From Collinsella sp. (GTDB lineage: Bacteria; Actinomycetota; Coriobacteriia; Coriobacteriales; Coriobacteriaceae), in assembly GCA_019419585.1 (NCBI GenBank), contig DXZQ01000009.1, positions 1 through 64,000 on the forward strand: a stretch of 64,000 bases of DNA. Direction: 5' to 3'. Positions 15,622 through 24,012 of this stretch are shown piece by piece. Numbering within the stretch: position 1 is the first letter of the stretch; the number at the start of each line of letters is the position of its first letter. The position numbers and the translations under genes are program-made. The notes beneath the pieces were generated by a model. The model did no database searches. It had not been told where the DNA came from and was given only the letters and a program-made list of their open reading frames with translations.

Positions 15622-17264
15622 TGACTCGGTTGGACGGGAACATGATGGCGGGCGTGGTGCGCGGCTCGGATGAGCCGGCGATTGAAGTGCGCCGCCTGCG
15701 CTTTGCCTACCCTGGGGCCGAGGCGCCGGTGTTCGGGAAGCTCGACTGGCGGGTTTCGCAGGGCGCGTTTGCGCTGCTCGTTGGTGGTACCGGGTCGGGT
15801 AAGTCGACGCTGCTCTCGCTGCTCAAGCCCGAGATTGCGCCGACGGGTGAGTGTACCGGCGAGCTGCGCGTGCTGGGCGAGAGCGTTGCCGACATGGATG
15901 TTCGGGCGTCTGCGGAGCGCGTGGGCTATGTGTTTCAGGATCCCGAGAACCAGATCGTGTGCGAGACCGTGTGGCACGAGATGGCATTTGGCCTGGAAAA
16001 TCTGGGTATGTCGCGCGACGAGATGCGCCGTCGTGTAGCAGAGACTAGCTATTTCTTTGGGCTGGAGGATTGGCTCCACCGCGATACTGACACGCTTTCG
16101 GGGGGACGCAAGCAGCTGCTGTCCTTGGCGGCCGTGCTGGCGTTGCGCCCGCGCGTGCTGCTGCTCGATGAGCCCACGTCCCAGTTGGATCCCGTCGCCG
16201 AGAAAAATTTTCTGCATGCGCTGTTTCGCGTGAATCGTGAGCTGGGCTGCACGGTTGTTGTGGCAACGCACCAGCCGCGCCCGATGCTCGAATACGCGAC
16301 GTGCGCGTATCGGATCGAGGGCGGCAGCGTGCACGAGGTGGCTGACATCGCCTCCTTGGGGCATCGCGAAGAGCTATTTTCCGACGAGATGCCGGGGTGG
16401 GGTGGCTCACGGCGTGCAAAAAACGGAATTTTCAGCAACGTTGGTGGCCAGCAGGGGTCTTTTGACCCGCGTGCGGGCGCTGCGGGTGCAAAAAGGGGAC
16501 TGAAATCGGACAAAATGGCTGAATTTGAGGCGCAAATCTTGCCTCAAGACGACTCGGGGACGCCATCGCGCGCCGGCGGATGCCGAATATTCCCAAAAAT
16601 GCACGCTGGGTCGGCTACCACCCTGGCAGGAAGCTGGTTTCGCTACGATCGGGCGTCCGGCTGGGTGCTGCGCGGACTCGATGCGGCGTTTTCGGCTGGC
16701 GCGGTGCATGCGATTGTGGGCGGTAACGGCTGCGGCAAGTCGACATTGCTTTCGGTGCTGGCTAAGACGGCCAAGTTGCAGCGCGGGCGCATGGAGCGTG
16801 CGGCGGGATCGGCGGCGCTGCTGCCTCAGAACCCCAAGGCGTTGCTGGTTGCCGAGACGGTGCGCGACGAGCTGATGGAATGGGCTTCGACCTGCGGGTA
16901 CGACGAGGCCATGGCACAGGGGCGCGCGGCAAGTCTGGGGCTCGCGGACCTGGGGGAGCGTCACCCCTATGACCTTTCGGGCGGACAGCGCCAACTGCTT
17001 GCGTTGGCAAAGCTGCTGCTGATCGGCCCCGAGCTGCTATTGCTCGATGAGCCCACCAAGGGTCTGGACTTGGACAGCCGCCGCACCATCGCCCGCGCCC
17101 TGCGAGACCATGCGCAGTCTGGCGGCACCGTCATCATGGCCACGCACGACCTGGACTTTGCCGAGCAGGTCGCCGACGAAATCGCCATGATGTTTGACGG
17201 CGAGATCGCCTGCATGGAGCCGCCGACCGACTTCTTTGCCGACAACGTGTTTTATAGGGCGTGA
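15621..17264 (+). CDS. ecfA: fused double ATPase of an ECF transporter (EcfA-EcfA')
   Basis: Two ABC ATPases are fused in 547 residues. The first (about 12-250) has Walker A VGGTGSGKST, signature LSGGRKQ and Walker B LLLDEPTSQLD. The second (about 340-547) has Walker A VGGNGCGKST, signature LSGGQRQ and LLLLDEPTKGLD. In most ECF systems these are two genes. The linker (about residues 258-335) has no ABC features, is richer in A+T than the flanks and reads as low-similarity filler (see findings). All catalytic motifs of both halves are intact. It overlaps ecfT by one base and ends five bases before the S-component gene. Confidence 0.9.
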   Translation: MTRLDGNMMAGVVRGSDEPAIEVRRLRFAYPGAEAPVFGKLDWRVSQGAFALLVGGTGSGKSTLLSLLKPEIAPTGECTGELRVLGESVADMDVRASAERVGYVFQDPENQIVCETVWHEMAFGLENLGMSRDEMRRRVAETSYFFGLEDWLHRDTDTLSGGRKQLLSLAAVLALRPRVLLLDEPTSQLDPVAEKNFLHALFRVNRELGCTVVVATHQPRPMLEYATCAYRIEGGSVHEVADIASLGHREELFSDEMPGWGGSRRAKNGIFSNVGGQQGSFDPRAGAAGAKRGLKSDKMAEFEAQILPQDDSGTPSRAGGCRIFPKMHAGSATTLAGSWFRYDRASGWVLRGLDAAFSAGAVHAIVGGNGCGKSTLLSVLAKTAKLQRGRMERAAGSAALLPQNPKALLVAETVRDELMEWASTCGYDEAMAQGRAASLGLADLGERHPYDLSGGQRQLLALAKLLLIGPELLLLDEPTKGLDLDSRRTIARALRDHAQSGGTVIMATHDLDFAEQVADEIAMMFDGEIACMEPPTDFFADNVFYRA

Positions 17265-17268
17265 TGTA

Positions 17269-17982
17269 ATGGCGGATTATCGCGTCTCGCGCCTACTTGC
17301 AAAAATGGAAATCCCGCTGCTGCTGGCGGTTCCCGCAGTGATGACTGCGGCGTTGCTGGCGGGCGTTGAGCAGGCGGCGCTTGCCATGCTGGTTGTGGTG
17401 GCGCTGGTGCTTGCGCTGTTCTTTGCGGGCTACGAGGCGTCGCGCCCCGGCCTGCGCCAGATTATGCCAACACTGGTTCTGGCGGCGTTGGCTGCGGCGG
17501 GGCGTATCTTGTTCGGTCCCATTCCCGACTTTAAGCCCGTGAGCGCCATCGCCATTATCGCGGGGGCGACGCTTGGACGCCGCAACGGGTTTATGGTCGG
17601 CGCGCTGGCGGCGCTGACCAGCAATTTCTTTTTTGGGCAGGGTATGTGGACGCCGTGGCAGATGTATGCCTGGGGACTCGTCGGCTATGTTGGCGGCGCC
17701 CTGGCGCATGCGGGTGCGTTCGACCGTGCGGATGGGACCGTGCGCATGCCGGTATTACTTGCGTATGGCTTTGCATCGGGCCTGCTCTATGGTGCCGTAA
17801 TCAACGCATACGACATCATCGGTTTTGTGCAGCCGCTCACGTGGGCGGGCGCCGTGGCGCGTCTCGCCACCGCCGTACCGTTCGATATCACACACGGACT
17901 CGCGACCTGCGTGTTTTTGGCCGCCCTGTACAAGCCCTGGTGTCGCCGCATCAACCGAGTCGTCGTGAAGTACGGGCTGTAG
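17269..17982 (+). CDS. ECF transporter substrate-binding (S) component
   Basis: The 237-residue membrane protein has about six hydrophobic segments and matches S components (FKPVSAIAIIAGATLGRRNGFMVGALAALTSNFFFGQG, WQMYAWGLVGYVGGALA). S components set the substrate of the transporter. Which vitamin or metal it binds is not decidable here; no riboswitch is seen before the operon. The ATG at 17269 is used because it follows the ATPase stop by four bases; the longer frame reads through the ATPase gene. It is the last gene before a composite repeat region. Confidence 0.8.
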   Translation: MADYRVSRLLAKMEIPLLLAVPAVMTAALLAGVEQAALAMLVVVALVLALFFAGYEASRPGLRQIMPTLVLAALAAAGRILFGPIPDFKPVSAIAIIAGATLGRRNGFMVGALAALTSNFFFGQGMWTPWQMYAWGLVGYVGGALAHAGAFDRADGTVRMPVLLAYGFASGLLYGAVINAYDIIGFVQPLTWAGAVARLATAVPFDITHGLATCVFLAALYKPWCRRINRVVVKYGL

Positions 17983-18022
17983 GGCTGGTTGTGCCGGGGC
18001 GGGAATCAATACTGTCGAAGCA

Positions 18023-18188
18023 CCATTTCAAAACTATGTCGGTTTACGGGGCTAGATTGGCGCGGGCCGACCATACCAGCATTTTTCGAAAAAGGGCACG
18101 CCGTCTACCTGCGGTTTTATTATTCTGGAATTGCGTATGGTTGGGGGTTCGCGATTCAGCCCCGTAAACCGGCATAGTTTTGGAATGG
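18023..18188. repeat. composite palindrome module C, copy 1
   Basis: Terminal arms CCATTTCAAAACTATGTCGG and the complementary CCGGCATAGTTTTGGAATGG bracket a 166-base element. Inside are a second pair based on ACCATACC/GTATGGTTGGGGG and a core with TACCTGCGGTTTT. The same outer arms recur at 40792-40945 and 48406-48559. No ORF or transposase is inside. Confidence 0.85.
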
Positions 18189-18225
18189 CCGGCTTATATG
18201 ACGGGCATCGTGGCCCTCAAGAGCC

Positions 18226-18269
18226 AAATTGATCCGTTTTCTTCCGCCTCCAGACGTCCCCGGGGAATC
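18226..18269. repeat. composite palindrome module E, copy 1
   Basis: AAATTGATCCGTTTTCTTCC begins a short palindrome that ends GTCCCCGGGGAATCA. Related copies with arms AAATGATCC/GGATCATTT are at 18476, 40971, 41212 and 48323, always next to module C or D. Confidence 0.7.
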
Positions 18270-18283
18270 AGCTGAACCCGCCC

Positions 18284-18443
18284 GCCACGAAATCGGCCTA
18301 TCTACTACGTTTGGCCCGACATCCCCAAGCACAATCGCATTTTATGAAAAACCGCAGGCTTTCTACCTGCGGTTTTCTTTTTGCGCTGTTCGCTATGGTT
18401 GAGGGTAGTGGCTTAAACGTAGTAGATGGGCCAGCTTCGTGGC
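18284..18443. repeat. composite palindrome module D, copy 1
   Basis: Outer arms GCCACGAAATCGGCCTATCT and the complementary AGATGGGCCAGCTTCGTGGC bracket 160 bases that include CTACTACGTTT/AAACGTAGTAG. The central hairpin is AAAACCGCAGG...CCTGCGGTTTT. Copies are at 41042 and 48153. Confidence 0.85.
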
Positions 18444-18475
18444 AAGCGGGCCGCGTGGATGCCCTCGCGAGGTGA

Positions 18476-18512
18476 AAATGATCCCCTTTCCTCCGTCCCC
18501 GAGGGATCATTT
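18476..18512. repeat. composite palindrome module E, copy 2
   Basis: AAATGATCC and GGATCATTT form perfect nine-base arms around CCTTTCCTCCGTCCCCGA. It ends four bases before the xth stop codon and is probably part of its 3' end. Confidence 0.8.
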
Positions 18513-18516
18513 GGGG

Positions 18517-19335
18517 TTAGAGCTCAAGGGCGAGGGTAACGGGGCAGTGGTCGCTGCCAAAGATGTCGCCGCGGATGTCGGTGTCGCGCACGTTGTCGGC
18601 GATTGCGTCGCTCACCAGGAAGTAATCGATGCGCCAGCCAGCGTTGTTTTTGCGAGCATTAAAACGGTAACTCCACCAGCTGTAGACGCCCTCGACGTCG
18701 GGGTTTGCCGCGCGCCAGGTATCGGTAAAGCCGGCATCGAGCAGCTCGGTAAACTTGCCGCGCTCTTCGTCCGAAAAGCCCGCATTGCCGCGGTTGGACT
18801 TGGGGTTCTTAAGGTCAATCTCCTCGTGCGCCACGTTAAAGTCTCCGCAGGTTACGATGGGTTTTCCGGTCTCGCGCTCAAGCGCGCTCAAAAAGCCGCG
18901 GTAGGCATCGTCCCACGCCATGCGCACATCGATGCGCGCGAGCTCGTTTTGGGCGTTGGGCGTATAGACGTCGACAAACCAGAACTTATCGAACTCGAGC
19001 GCGCAGACGCGGCCCTCGGTTGCGGCCTGGGCAACGAGCTCGGCCGCCTCACCCTCGGCGGCGTAGGGCAGCAGTGCGTCGGCATGCAGCACGCGCAGCG
19101 GTTCCTGGCGGCTAAAGACCGCGGTGCCCGAGTAGCCCTTGCGCTCGGCGTAGCTCCAGGTTTGGTGATAGCCGGGCAGGTCGATATCGACCTGGCCCTC
19201 TTGCAGCTTGGTCTCTTGCAGCGCCAAGATGTCGACATCGAACTCCTGCGCGATCTGGATAAAGCTCGGGTCCTTTTTGAGCACGGCGCGCAGGCCGTTG
19301 ACGTTCCACGAGGCGAAAGTGTAAGTCTGAGGCAT
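18517..19335 (-). CDS. xth: exodeoxyribonuclease III (AP endonuclease)
   Basis: This base-excision-repair nuclease has 272 residues, normal for the family. The motifs are in order: ASWNVNGLRAVL, LQETKLQEGQVD with the metal-binding glutamate, SGTAVFSR, VDVYTPN, CGDFNVAHEEIDL and the C-terminal GSDHCPVTL with the catalytic histidine. The start is preceded by GAAAGGACACC. It is divergent from the Sir2-type gene with 135 bases between start codons, and its 3' end abuts a repeat module. Confidence 0.95.
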   Translation of the reverse strand: MPQTYTFASWNVNGLRAVLKKDPSFIQIAQEFDVDILALQETKLQEGQVDIDLPGYHQTWSYAERKGYSGTAVFSRQEPLRVLHADALLPYAAEGEAAELVAQAATEGRVCALEFDKFWFVDVYTPNAQNELARIDVRMAWDDAYRGFLSALERETGKPIVTCGDFNVAHEEIDLKNPKSNRGNAGFSDEERGKFTELLDAGFTDTWRAANPDVEGVYSWWSYRFNARKNNAGWRIDYFLVSDAIADNVRDTDIRGDIFGSDHCPVTLALEL

Positions 19336-19470
19336 GGTGTCCTTTCGACGGGGTTGGCAGGCTTAAGATTAGCGCAACAAGGGCGCCGGCGGGCTCCGCG
19401 TGTGCCGACTCAAAGGCTGCGTGCATGACATCGCCCGACGCGGTCCGACCAACAAGGACGGAGGACTCAT

Positions 19471-20223
19471 ATGACGCAGGCAATATCGGACCCCAAGCAG
19501 GCCTCCGCGGCGCTGGCGGAGCTGTTCGACGCCCACGAGCGCGTGGTTTTCTTTGGCGGCGCGGGCGTTTCCACGGCGAGCGGCATTCCCGATTTCCGCA
19601 GCGTGGACGGCCTGTATCATCAGCAGTTTGCCTATCCGCCCGAGACCATGCTCTCGCACAGCTTTTACGAGGCGCATCCGGCCGAGTTCTTCGACTTCTA
19701 CCGTACCAAGATGATCGCGCTTGGCGCCAAGCCCAACCGCTGCCACACCAAGCTGGCCGAGCTGGAGCGGGCCGGCAAGCTGGATGCGGTGGTGACGCAA
19801 AATATCGACGGTCTGCATCAGATGGCAGGCTCGCAGCGCGTGTTTGAACTGCACGGCTCGGTCCACCGCAACATTTGCCAGGCGTGCGGCGCGGTCTATA
19901 GCGCCGAGTGGATTTGCGCGCGCGAGCACGAGGGTGCCGCGGGTGTGCCCGTGTGCCCCGCGTGCGGTGGTCGCATCAAGCCCGATGTGGTGCTCTACGA
20001 GGAGCCGCTCGACGAGCGCGTACTTACCGGTGCCGTTGCCGCCATCGCCGCGGCCGATGCCCTCATTGTGGGCGGAACCTCGCTCGTGGTGTATCCGGCG
20101 GCGGGCCTTACGCGCTACTTTACCGGCGATACGCTGGCCATTTGCAATCTTGCTCCCACCGATCAGGATACAAATGCCGACCTGCTGATTTCTTGCGACA
20201 TCGCGGCTGCGTTTGCGTTCTAG
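19471..20223 (+). CDS. cobB: NAD-dependent protein deacylase (Sir2 family)
   Basis: The enzyme removes acyl groups from lysines using NAD+. It has 250 residues. The NAD-binding blocks GGAGVSTASGIPDFRS and TQNIDGLHQ are present, as is the catalytic histidine in ELHGSVHRN. Two zinc-binding pairs (CQACG and CPACGGR) enclose a short module. The start is preceded by GGAGGAC. It is followed by the folate genes after 94 bases that include a possible promoter. A regulatory role in acyl-CoA metabolism is plausible but not shown here. Confidence 0.93.
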   Translation: MTQAISDPKQASAALAELFDAHERVVFFGGAGVSTASGIPDFRSVDGLYHQQFAYPPETMLSHSFYEAHPAEFFDFYRTKMIALGAKPNRCHTKLAELERAGKLDAVVTQNIDGLHQMAGSQRVFELHGSVHRNICQACGAVYSAEWICAREHEGAAGVPVCPACGGRIKPDVVLYEEPLDERVLTGAVAAIAAADALIVGGTSLVVYPAAGLTRYFTGDTLAICNLAPTDQDTNADLLISCDIAAAFAF

Positions 20224-20237
20224 CCCGCGCGCGCGGA

Positions 20238-20243
20238 TACAAT
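20238..20243 (+). promoter_or_regulatory. possible -10 box before folP-folK
   Basis: TACAAT lies 75 bases before the folP start codon. A GC-rich stem (CCGCCGCCAGCG with GGCGCGGCGGCG, 20269-20295) follows in the leader and could influence translation or end the upstream message. The -35 region is weak. Confidence 0.3.
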
Positions 20244-20317
20244 AGAAAGACTGATTGCAAAGCGGCCCCGCCGCCAGCGCCCAGGCGCGGCGGCGCGGGC
20301 ATTTTAGGAGGATGTTC

Positions 20318-22057
20318 ATGGCGAACGATAGCAAGACATGGCGGTGCGGAAAGTACGAGCTCAGCTTTGACCGTCCGCGCATCATGGGCGTCCTCAACGT
20401 GACGCCCGATTCGTTTAGCGACGGCGGCGAGCACTTCGATGCGGATGCCGCTATCGAGTACGGCCTAGCGATGCTCGATGCCGGCGCTGACATCATCGAC
20501 GTGGGCGGCGAGTCCACGCGCCCCGGCTTTACCCCGGTCAACCCCGACGAGGAGGCTCGTCGCGTGCTGCCCGTGGTGCGCTCGCTGGCCAAAGAGGGCG
20601 CCATCGTCTCGATCGACACGCGTCACGTGGCGGTTGCCAAGGCTGCCGTGCGCTGCGGCGCCTCGATCGTCAACGACGTGACGGGCTTCACCGACCCCAA
20701 GATGGTCGAGTTTGTCGCAACGAGCACCTGCGGCGTCATCGTGATGCACGCCGGCGAGGTCGCGGCGCCCACCCGCACGCATGCAACGGTGCAGCTCGAT
20801 ACCTCGGCCGCGGCGTTTGTTGCCGAGAAGGCGCGCGAGGCGGCCGCCGAGGCTGCGCGCGAGGCCGAGAAACCGGCTCGCCGCCGTCGCGGCAAGCTGC
20901 TGGGCGAGCCCAAGACGGAGGCCAAGCTTCCGGGCGGCGTGGTGCAGCCTTCGCTGCCGTTTGGCGATCCGGAGCCCACGCCCGAGCCCGCGTCCACGCC
21001 CGCGGACGAGCAGAAGCAGGAGGCATCGGCCGCCGAGCAGGCCGCCCCTGTCGCCGAGCCCGCCGCGACCCCCGAGCCCACGCCGGAGCCCAATGACCAC
21101 CTGGCGGCCATGATGCGTCGCAGCGCCCGCCGCGAGGAGGCCTACGTGCCCACCTCTCAACTCCGTCGCTTTACCCTGCCCGATTCGGCGCCCATCATGC
21201 GCCGCGTCATGGGCTTTCTGTCCGACCAGGCCCGCACGCTCATCCATGCCGGCGTGTCGCGCGACCGCATCTGCATCGATCCCGGCCCGGGCTTTGGCAA
21301 GACGGCCAACGAGGATATCGTCATCCAGCGCGAGACCGCCAAGATGGCATCGCTGGGCTATCCGCTCATGTGCGCCGTGTCGCGCAAGCGTTTTGTGGGC
21401 ACCGTCTCGGGCGTGACCGAGGCCGCCGCGCGCGATGCCGCCACGTTTGGCGTGTGCCTGGGCGCCATCCAGGCCGGTGCCAACATCGTGCGCGTGCACG
21501 ACGTCACCGGCTTCGCGCAGTTCCTGAACGGTTACTGGGCTGTCGCCAAGCCGCAGCCGCGCCGCGCGTTTGTGGCCGTGGGCTCCAACCTGGGGCATCG
21601 CTGCGATAACATCCGCGCCGCGCGTGACATGATCGCCGAGATCCCGCTCACCTGCGTGTCCAACTGCTCGCGCATCTACGAGAGCGAGCCGGCTTACGAG
21701 ACGCGCCAGGACGCGTTTGCCAACGCCGTTATCGAGATCAAGACCGAACTGGCGCCGCTGGTGCTGCTTGACGAGCTGCAGAAGATCGAGCTCGAGCTGG
21801 GCCGCGACCGCTCCAAGAAGGCTAAGGTCAACGGCCCGCGCACCATCGACCTGGACCTGCTGTGGATGGATGGCGAGACGCACGGCGGCAAGAAGCTGCG
21901 CCTGCCGCATCCGCTCATTGGCGAGCGCGACTTTGTGCTGGTGCCGCTCGAGGACCTGATGCACGACCCGGCGCGGTTCTTCCGCTTCAACGGTGTCGAT
22001 GTCAAGGAGCCCGAGGACCGCGTGGGCCATATCGTGGGCGAATTGGGGCGTATGTAG
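20318..22057 (+). CDS. folP: fused dihydropteroate synthase - HPPK (FolP-FolK)
   Basis: This bifunctional folate enzyme has 579 residues. The DHPS part starts with PRIMGVLNVTPDSFSDGG and has DVGGESTRPG, IVNDVTGF, DPGPGFGKT and SRKRFVG. It is interrupted between VIVMHAGE and the RRVMGFLSDQA helix by about 130 residues rich in Ala, Glu and Pro (about 170-300). The HPPK half (about 408-579) begins AFVAVGSNLG and has GPRTIDLDLL and LPHPLIGERDFVLVPL. Folate genes are often neighbours, but one polypeptide with this insertion is unusual. The start at 20318 follows AGGAGG by six bases; ATG 20312 is too close to it. The next gene starts directly after the stop. Confidence 0.9.
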   Translation: MANDSKTWRCGKYELSFDRPRIMGVLNVTPDSFSDGGEHFDADAAIEYGLAMLDAGADIIDVGGESTRPGFTPVNPDEEARRVLPVVRSLAKEGAIVSIDTRHVAVAKAAVRCGASIVNDVTGFTDPKMVEFVATSTCGVIVMHAGEVAAPTRTHATVQLDTSAAAFVAEKAREAAAEAAREAEKPARRRRGKLLGEPKTEAKLPGGVVQPSLPFGDPEPTPEPASTPADEQKQEASAAEQAAPVAEPAATPEPTPEPNDHLAAMMRRSARREEAYVPTSQLRRFTLPDSAPIMRRVMGFLSDQARTLIHAGVSRDRICIDPGPGFGKTANEDIVIQRETAKMASLGYPLMCAVSRKRFVGTVSGVTEAAARDAATFGVCLGAIQAGANIVRVHDVTGFAQFLNGYWAVAKPQPRRAFVAVGSNLGHRCDNIRAARDMIAEIPLTCVSNCSRIYESEPAYETRQDAFANAVIEIKTELAPLVLLDELQKIELELGRDRSKKAKVNGPRTIDLDLLWMDGETHGGKKLRLPHPLIGERDFVLVPLEDLMHDPARFFRFNGVDVKEPEDRVGHIVGELGRM

Positions 22058-22759
22058 ATGATTGAGATGAATACTGTAGCCGCCGGCACCGAGCTCGATG
22101 CCGCGCGCGACGCGGGCCGCGAGGGTGCGTCTGCGGGTTGGTGTGCTTGGAGTGCGGGCGAGGCGTCGTTAACGTTTTCGCTGGTCGTGCGACCGGACGT
22201 GAATATGCATGCCTTCCAAGGCCTGCCGTTTGTGGCCGCGATGGGTATGATGGACGCGCTGGTGGGCACGGCCTCGACGCCGGGGCTGGGCCTTGCCGGC
22301 AAGGTGGGCATTGAGTGGCCGAGCAACATCGTGTGCGGCGCGCCCGCGTTTGAGACGTCGTTCGCGCGTGTCGCCGTGAACGGTGGCGCCGGCGCCGCGG
22401 GCATGTTCGGTGCCGTGACGGTGGATATTGAGCGCACGGCGCTGAGCGAGCTTGGCGTGGATGCGGCCGATGAAGCGCTGGTCGAGGCATTGGCCGCCGC
22501 CGTGCTGACCCGCGTGGACGCTTGGGCAGTTGTTGCCAACACGCCGCAGGGCGCGGCTGGCCCGCTGGCTCCGGTGCTTGCCGAGTACTTCGACATGGTG
22601 CCGTTGCTGGGCCGCCAGGTTGCGGCGGTGTCGCCCAACGGCTTGCCGCTTGCGGTCGGCGTGTTTGCGGGCCTGGACATATGGGGCCGCGCGACCATCA
22701 AGACCGATGCCGGCGAGCAGGAGTTTCCGCCCGAGGCCGTGCGCATCCGCGGCCTGTAG
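22058..22759 (+). CDS. divergent biotin-protein-ligase-like protein
   Basis: The 233-residue protein has the outline of the BirA catalytic and C-terminal domains without the DNA-binding domain. SLTFSLVVRP and LPFVAAMGMMDALV match the first half, GKVGIEWPSNIV matches the GxKWPND block, and AVSPNGLPLAVGVFAGLDIWG resembles the C-terminal SH3-like part. Key residues are altered: the lysine of KWPND is glutamate here and the GRGRxGR loop is not recognisable. Biotinyl-AMP chemistry is therefore doubtful. It begins on the base after the folP-folK stop, so the two are translated together. It could be a degenerate ligase or a new ligand-binding role. Confidence 0.55.
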   Translation: MIEMNTVAAGTELDAARDAGREGASAGWCAWSAGEASLTFSLVVRPDVNMHAFQGLPFVAAMGMMDALVGTASTPGLGLAGKVGIEWPSNIVCGAPAFETSFARVAVNGGAGAAGMFGAVTVDIERTALSELGVDAADEALVEALAAAVLTRVDAWAVVANTPQGAAGPLAPVLAEYFDMVPLLGRQVAAVSPNGLPLAVGVFAGLDIWGRATIKTDAGEQEFPPEAVRIRGL

Positions 22760-22798
22760 CGCGCGGCGTTCGCGTCCAAAGACAACAATGACAACAAG

Positions 22799-22826
22799 AC
22801 CCTCCTCGGCCTGTGCCGGGGAGGGT
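22799..22826 (+). terminator. terminator after the folP operon
   Basis: ACCCTCCTCGGC pairs with GCCGGGGAGGGT (one G-T pair) around CTGT. It lies 40 bases after the stop codon; only a short T-run follows. Confidence 0.6.
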
Positions 22827-22858
22827 TTCGCCTATCTGGGGAATGGGTTGCCAGCGCA

Positions 22859-22983
22859 CTATTCCTCAAAACTGAAAAATTTTCGTTTTTGAGGAATAGG
22901 AAACATGCACGATATCGCTGCGCTGGGCGTATTCGAGGAGTCTCTATTCCTCAAAATTGAAAATTTTTCAGTTTTGAGGAATA
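22859..22983. repeat. twin AT-rich hairpins sharing CTATTCCTCAAAA arms
   Basis: Two near-identical hairpins (22859-22899 and 22945-22983) each pair TATTCCTCAAAA with TTTTGAGGAATA. They are separated by 45 bases and sit between the convergent folate operon and coaX. Low GC makes them stand out from the region. Confidence 0.8.
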
Positions 22984-23042
22984 AGCTTGGCGAACGTTTG
23001 CGGGGACTGTGGCATCGGGCGTGCTCGACTTAAGCTCCTGCC

Positions 23043-23816
23043 TTACCCCAGCTCCTGCATGCGGCGGTAGATTTCGCAGATGCCCTTAATGGTAAGTTGT
23101 CCGTCGATCATGTCGAAGGCGTCGGTCGAATCGGCGACGATGCTGGCGAGGCCGCCCGTGGCGATAACGGTGGCGTCCTCGCGGCCCAGCTCGCGCTTCA
23201 TGCGCGCGACCAGGCCCTCGGCCATAGCCGCGGCGCCCACGACGGCACCGACCTTGATGCACTCTTCGGTATCGCGGCCGATGGCATGCTCGGGCGCCTC
23301 GAGCGGAACGCTGGCGAGTTTGGCGGCACGGGCGGCGAGCGCATCCATGGAGATGCGGATGCCCGGTGCGATTGCTCCGCCAATGTAATAGCCGTCCTCG
23401 TCGATAACGTCGATATTGGTCGCGGTGCCAAAGTCCACCACGATTGCCGGCGCGCCGTAGAAGGTCTCGGCAGCGACGGCGTTGGCGATGCGGTCGGCAC
23501 CAACGGCCTGGGGGCGCGCCGCGCGCAGCTTGGTCACGGCGGCCGTCTGCGGCCCGATGACGATGGCGTCTGCGGCAATGCGGTCGGCCACGGCGTGCCA
23601 CTCGCGCGAGAGCTGCGGCACCACGCCCGCAAAGGCGATCGCGTCAACCGTATCGAGCGAGAGGCCGTACATCTTAAAGAAACCCATCAGGCGCACGTGG
23701 ATCTCGTCGGCGGTATAGGAGCGGTCGGTGGGCATACGCCACGACTGCACCAGCTCGTCTCCGTCAAACAGGCCCATGGCCGTCTGCGTGTTTCCCATAT
23801 CGATAGCGAGCAGCAT
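23043..23816 (-). CDS. coaX: type III pantothenate kinase
   Basis: The enzyme phosphorylates pantothenate, the first step to coenzyme A. It has 257 residues, normal for type III. The ASKHA phosphate-binding loop is MLLAIDMGNTQTAMGLF at the N-terminus. The family block GADRIANAVAA and the second phosphate site VVDFGTATNIDVID are intact. The frame runs open upstream through the opposite strand of the tRNA gene, but the ATG at 23816 follows GGGAG and puts the glycine loop at the start. It has no operon partner. Confidence 0.92.
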   Translation of the reverse strand: MLLAIDMGNTQTAMGLFDGDELVQSWRMPTDRSYTADEIHVRLMGFFKMYGLSLDTVDAIAFAGVVPQLSREWHAVADRIAADAIVIGPQTAAVTKLRAARPQAVGADRIANAVAAETFYGAPAIVVDFGTATNIDVIDEDGYYIGGAIAPGIRISMDALAARAAKLASVPLEAPEHAIGRDTEECIKVGAVVGAAAMAEGLVARMKRELGREDATVIATGGLASIVADSTDAFDMIDGQLTIKGICEIYRRMQELG

Positions 23817-24012
23817 GTCTACTCCCGGTGTCGGCATAAAAGGACGCGCACCATTGTATACGTGCCATCGACGGCGCTCGGCTGTGATTCGTTTACGGTG
23901 ATAAGGGCTGAGAGGTTTAAATATGAAGGAATTATGCTCTACGAGATTTTCCTTGCCGTTTACCGAACTCCCACGTAATATTCTTTCTTGCGCACATGAG
24001 GCGCCCAGACAT

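Noticed and set aside
20465..22030. 521-codon minus-strand frame opposite folP-folK
   Set aside because: It is an antisense shadow with His/Gly/Arg-rich meaningless sequence.
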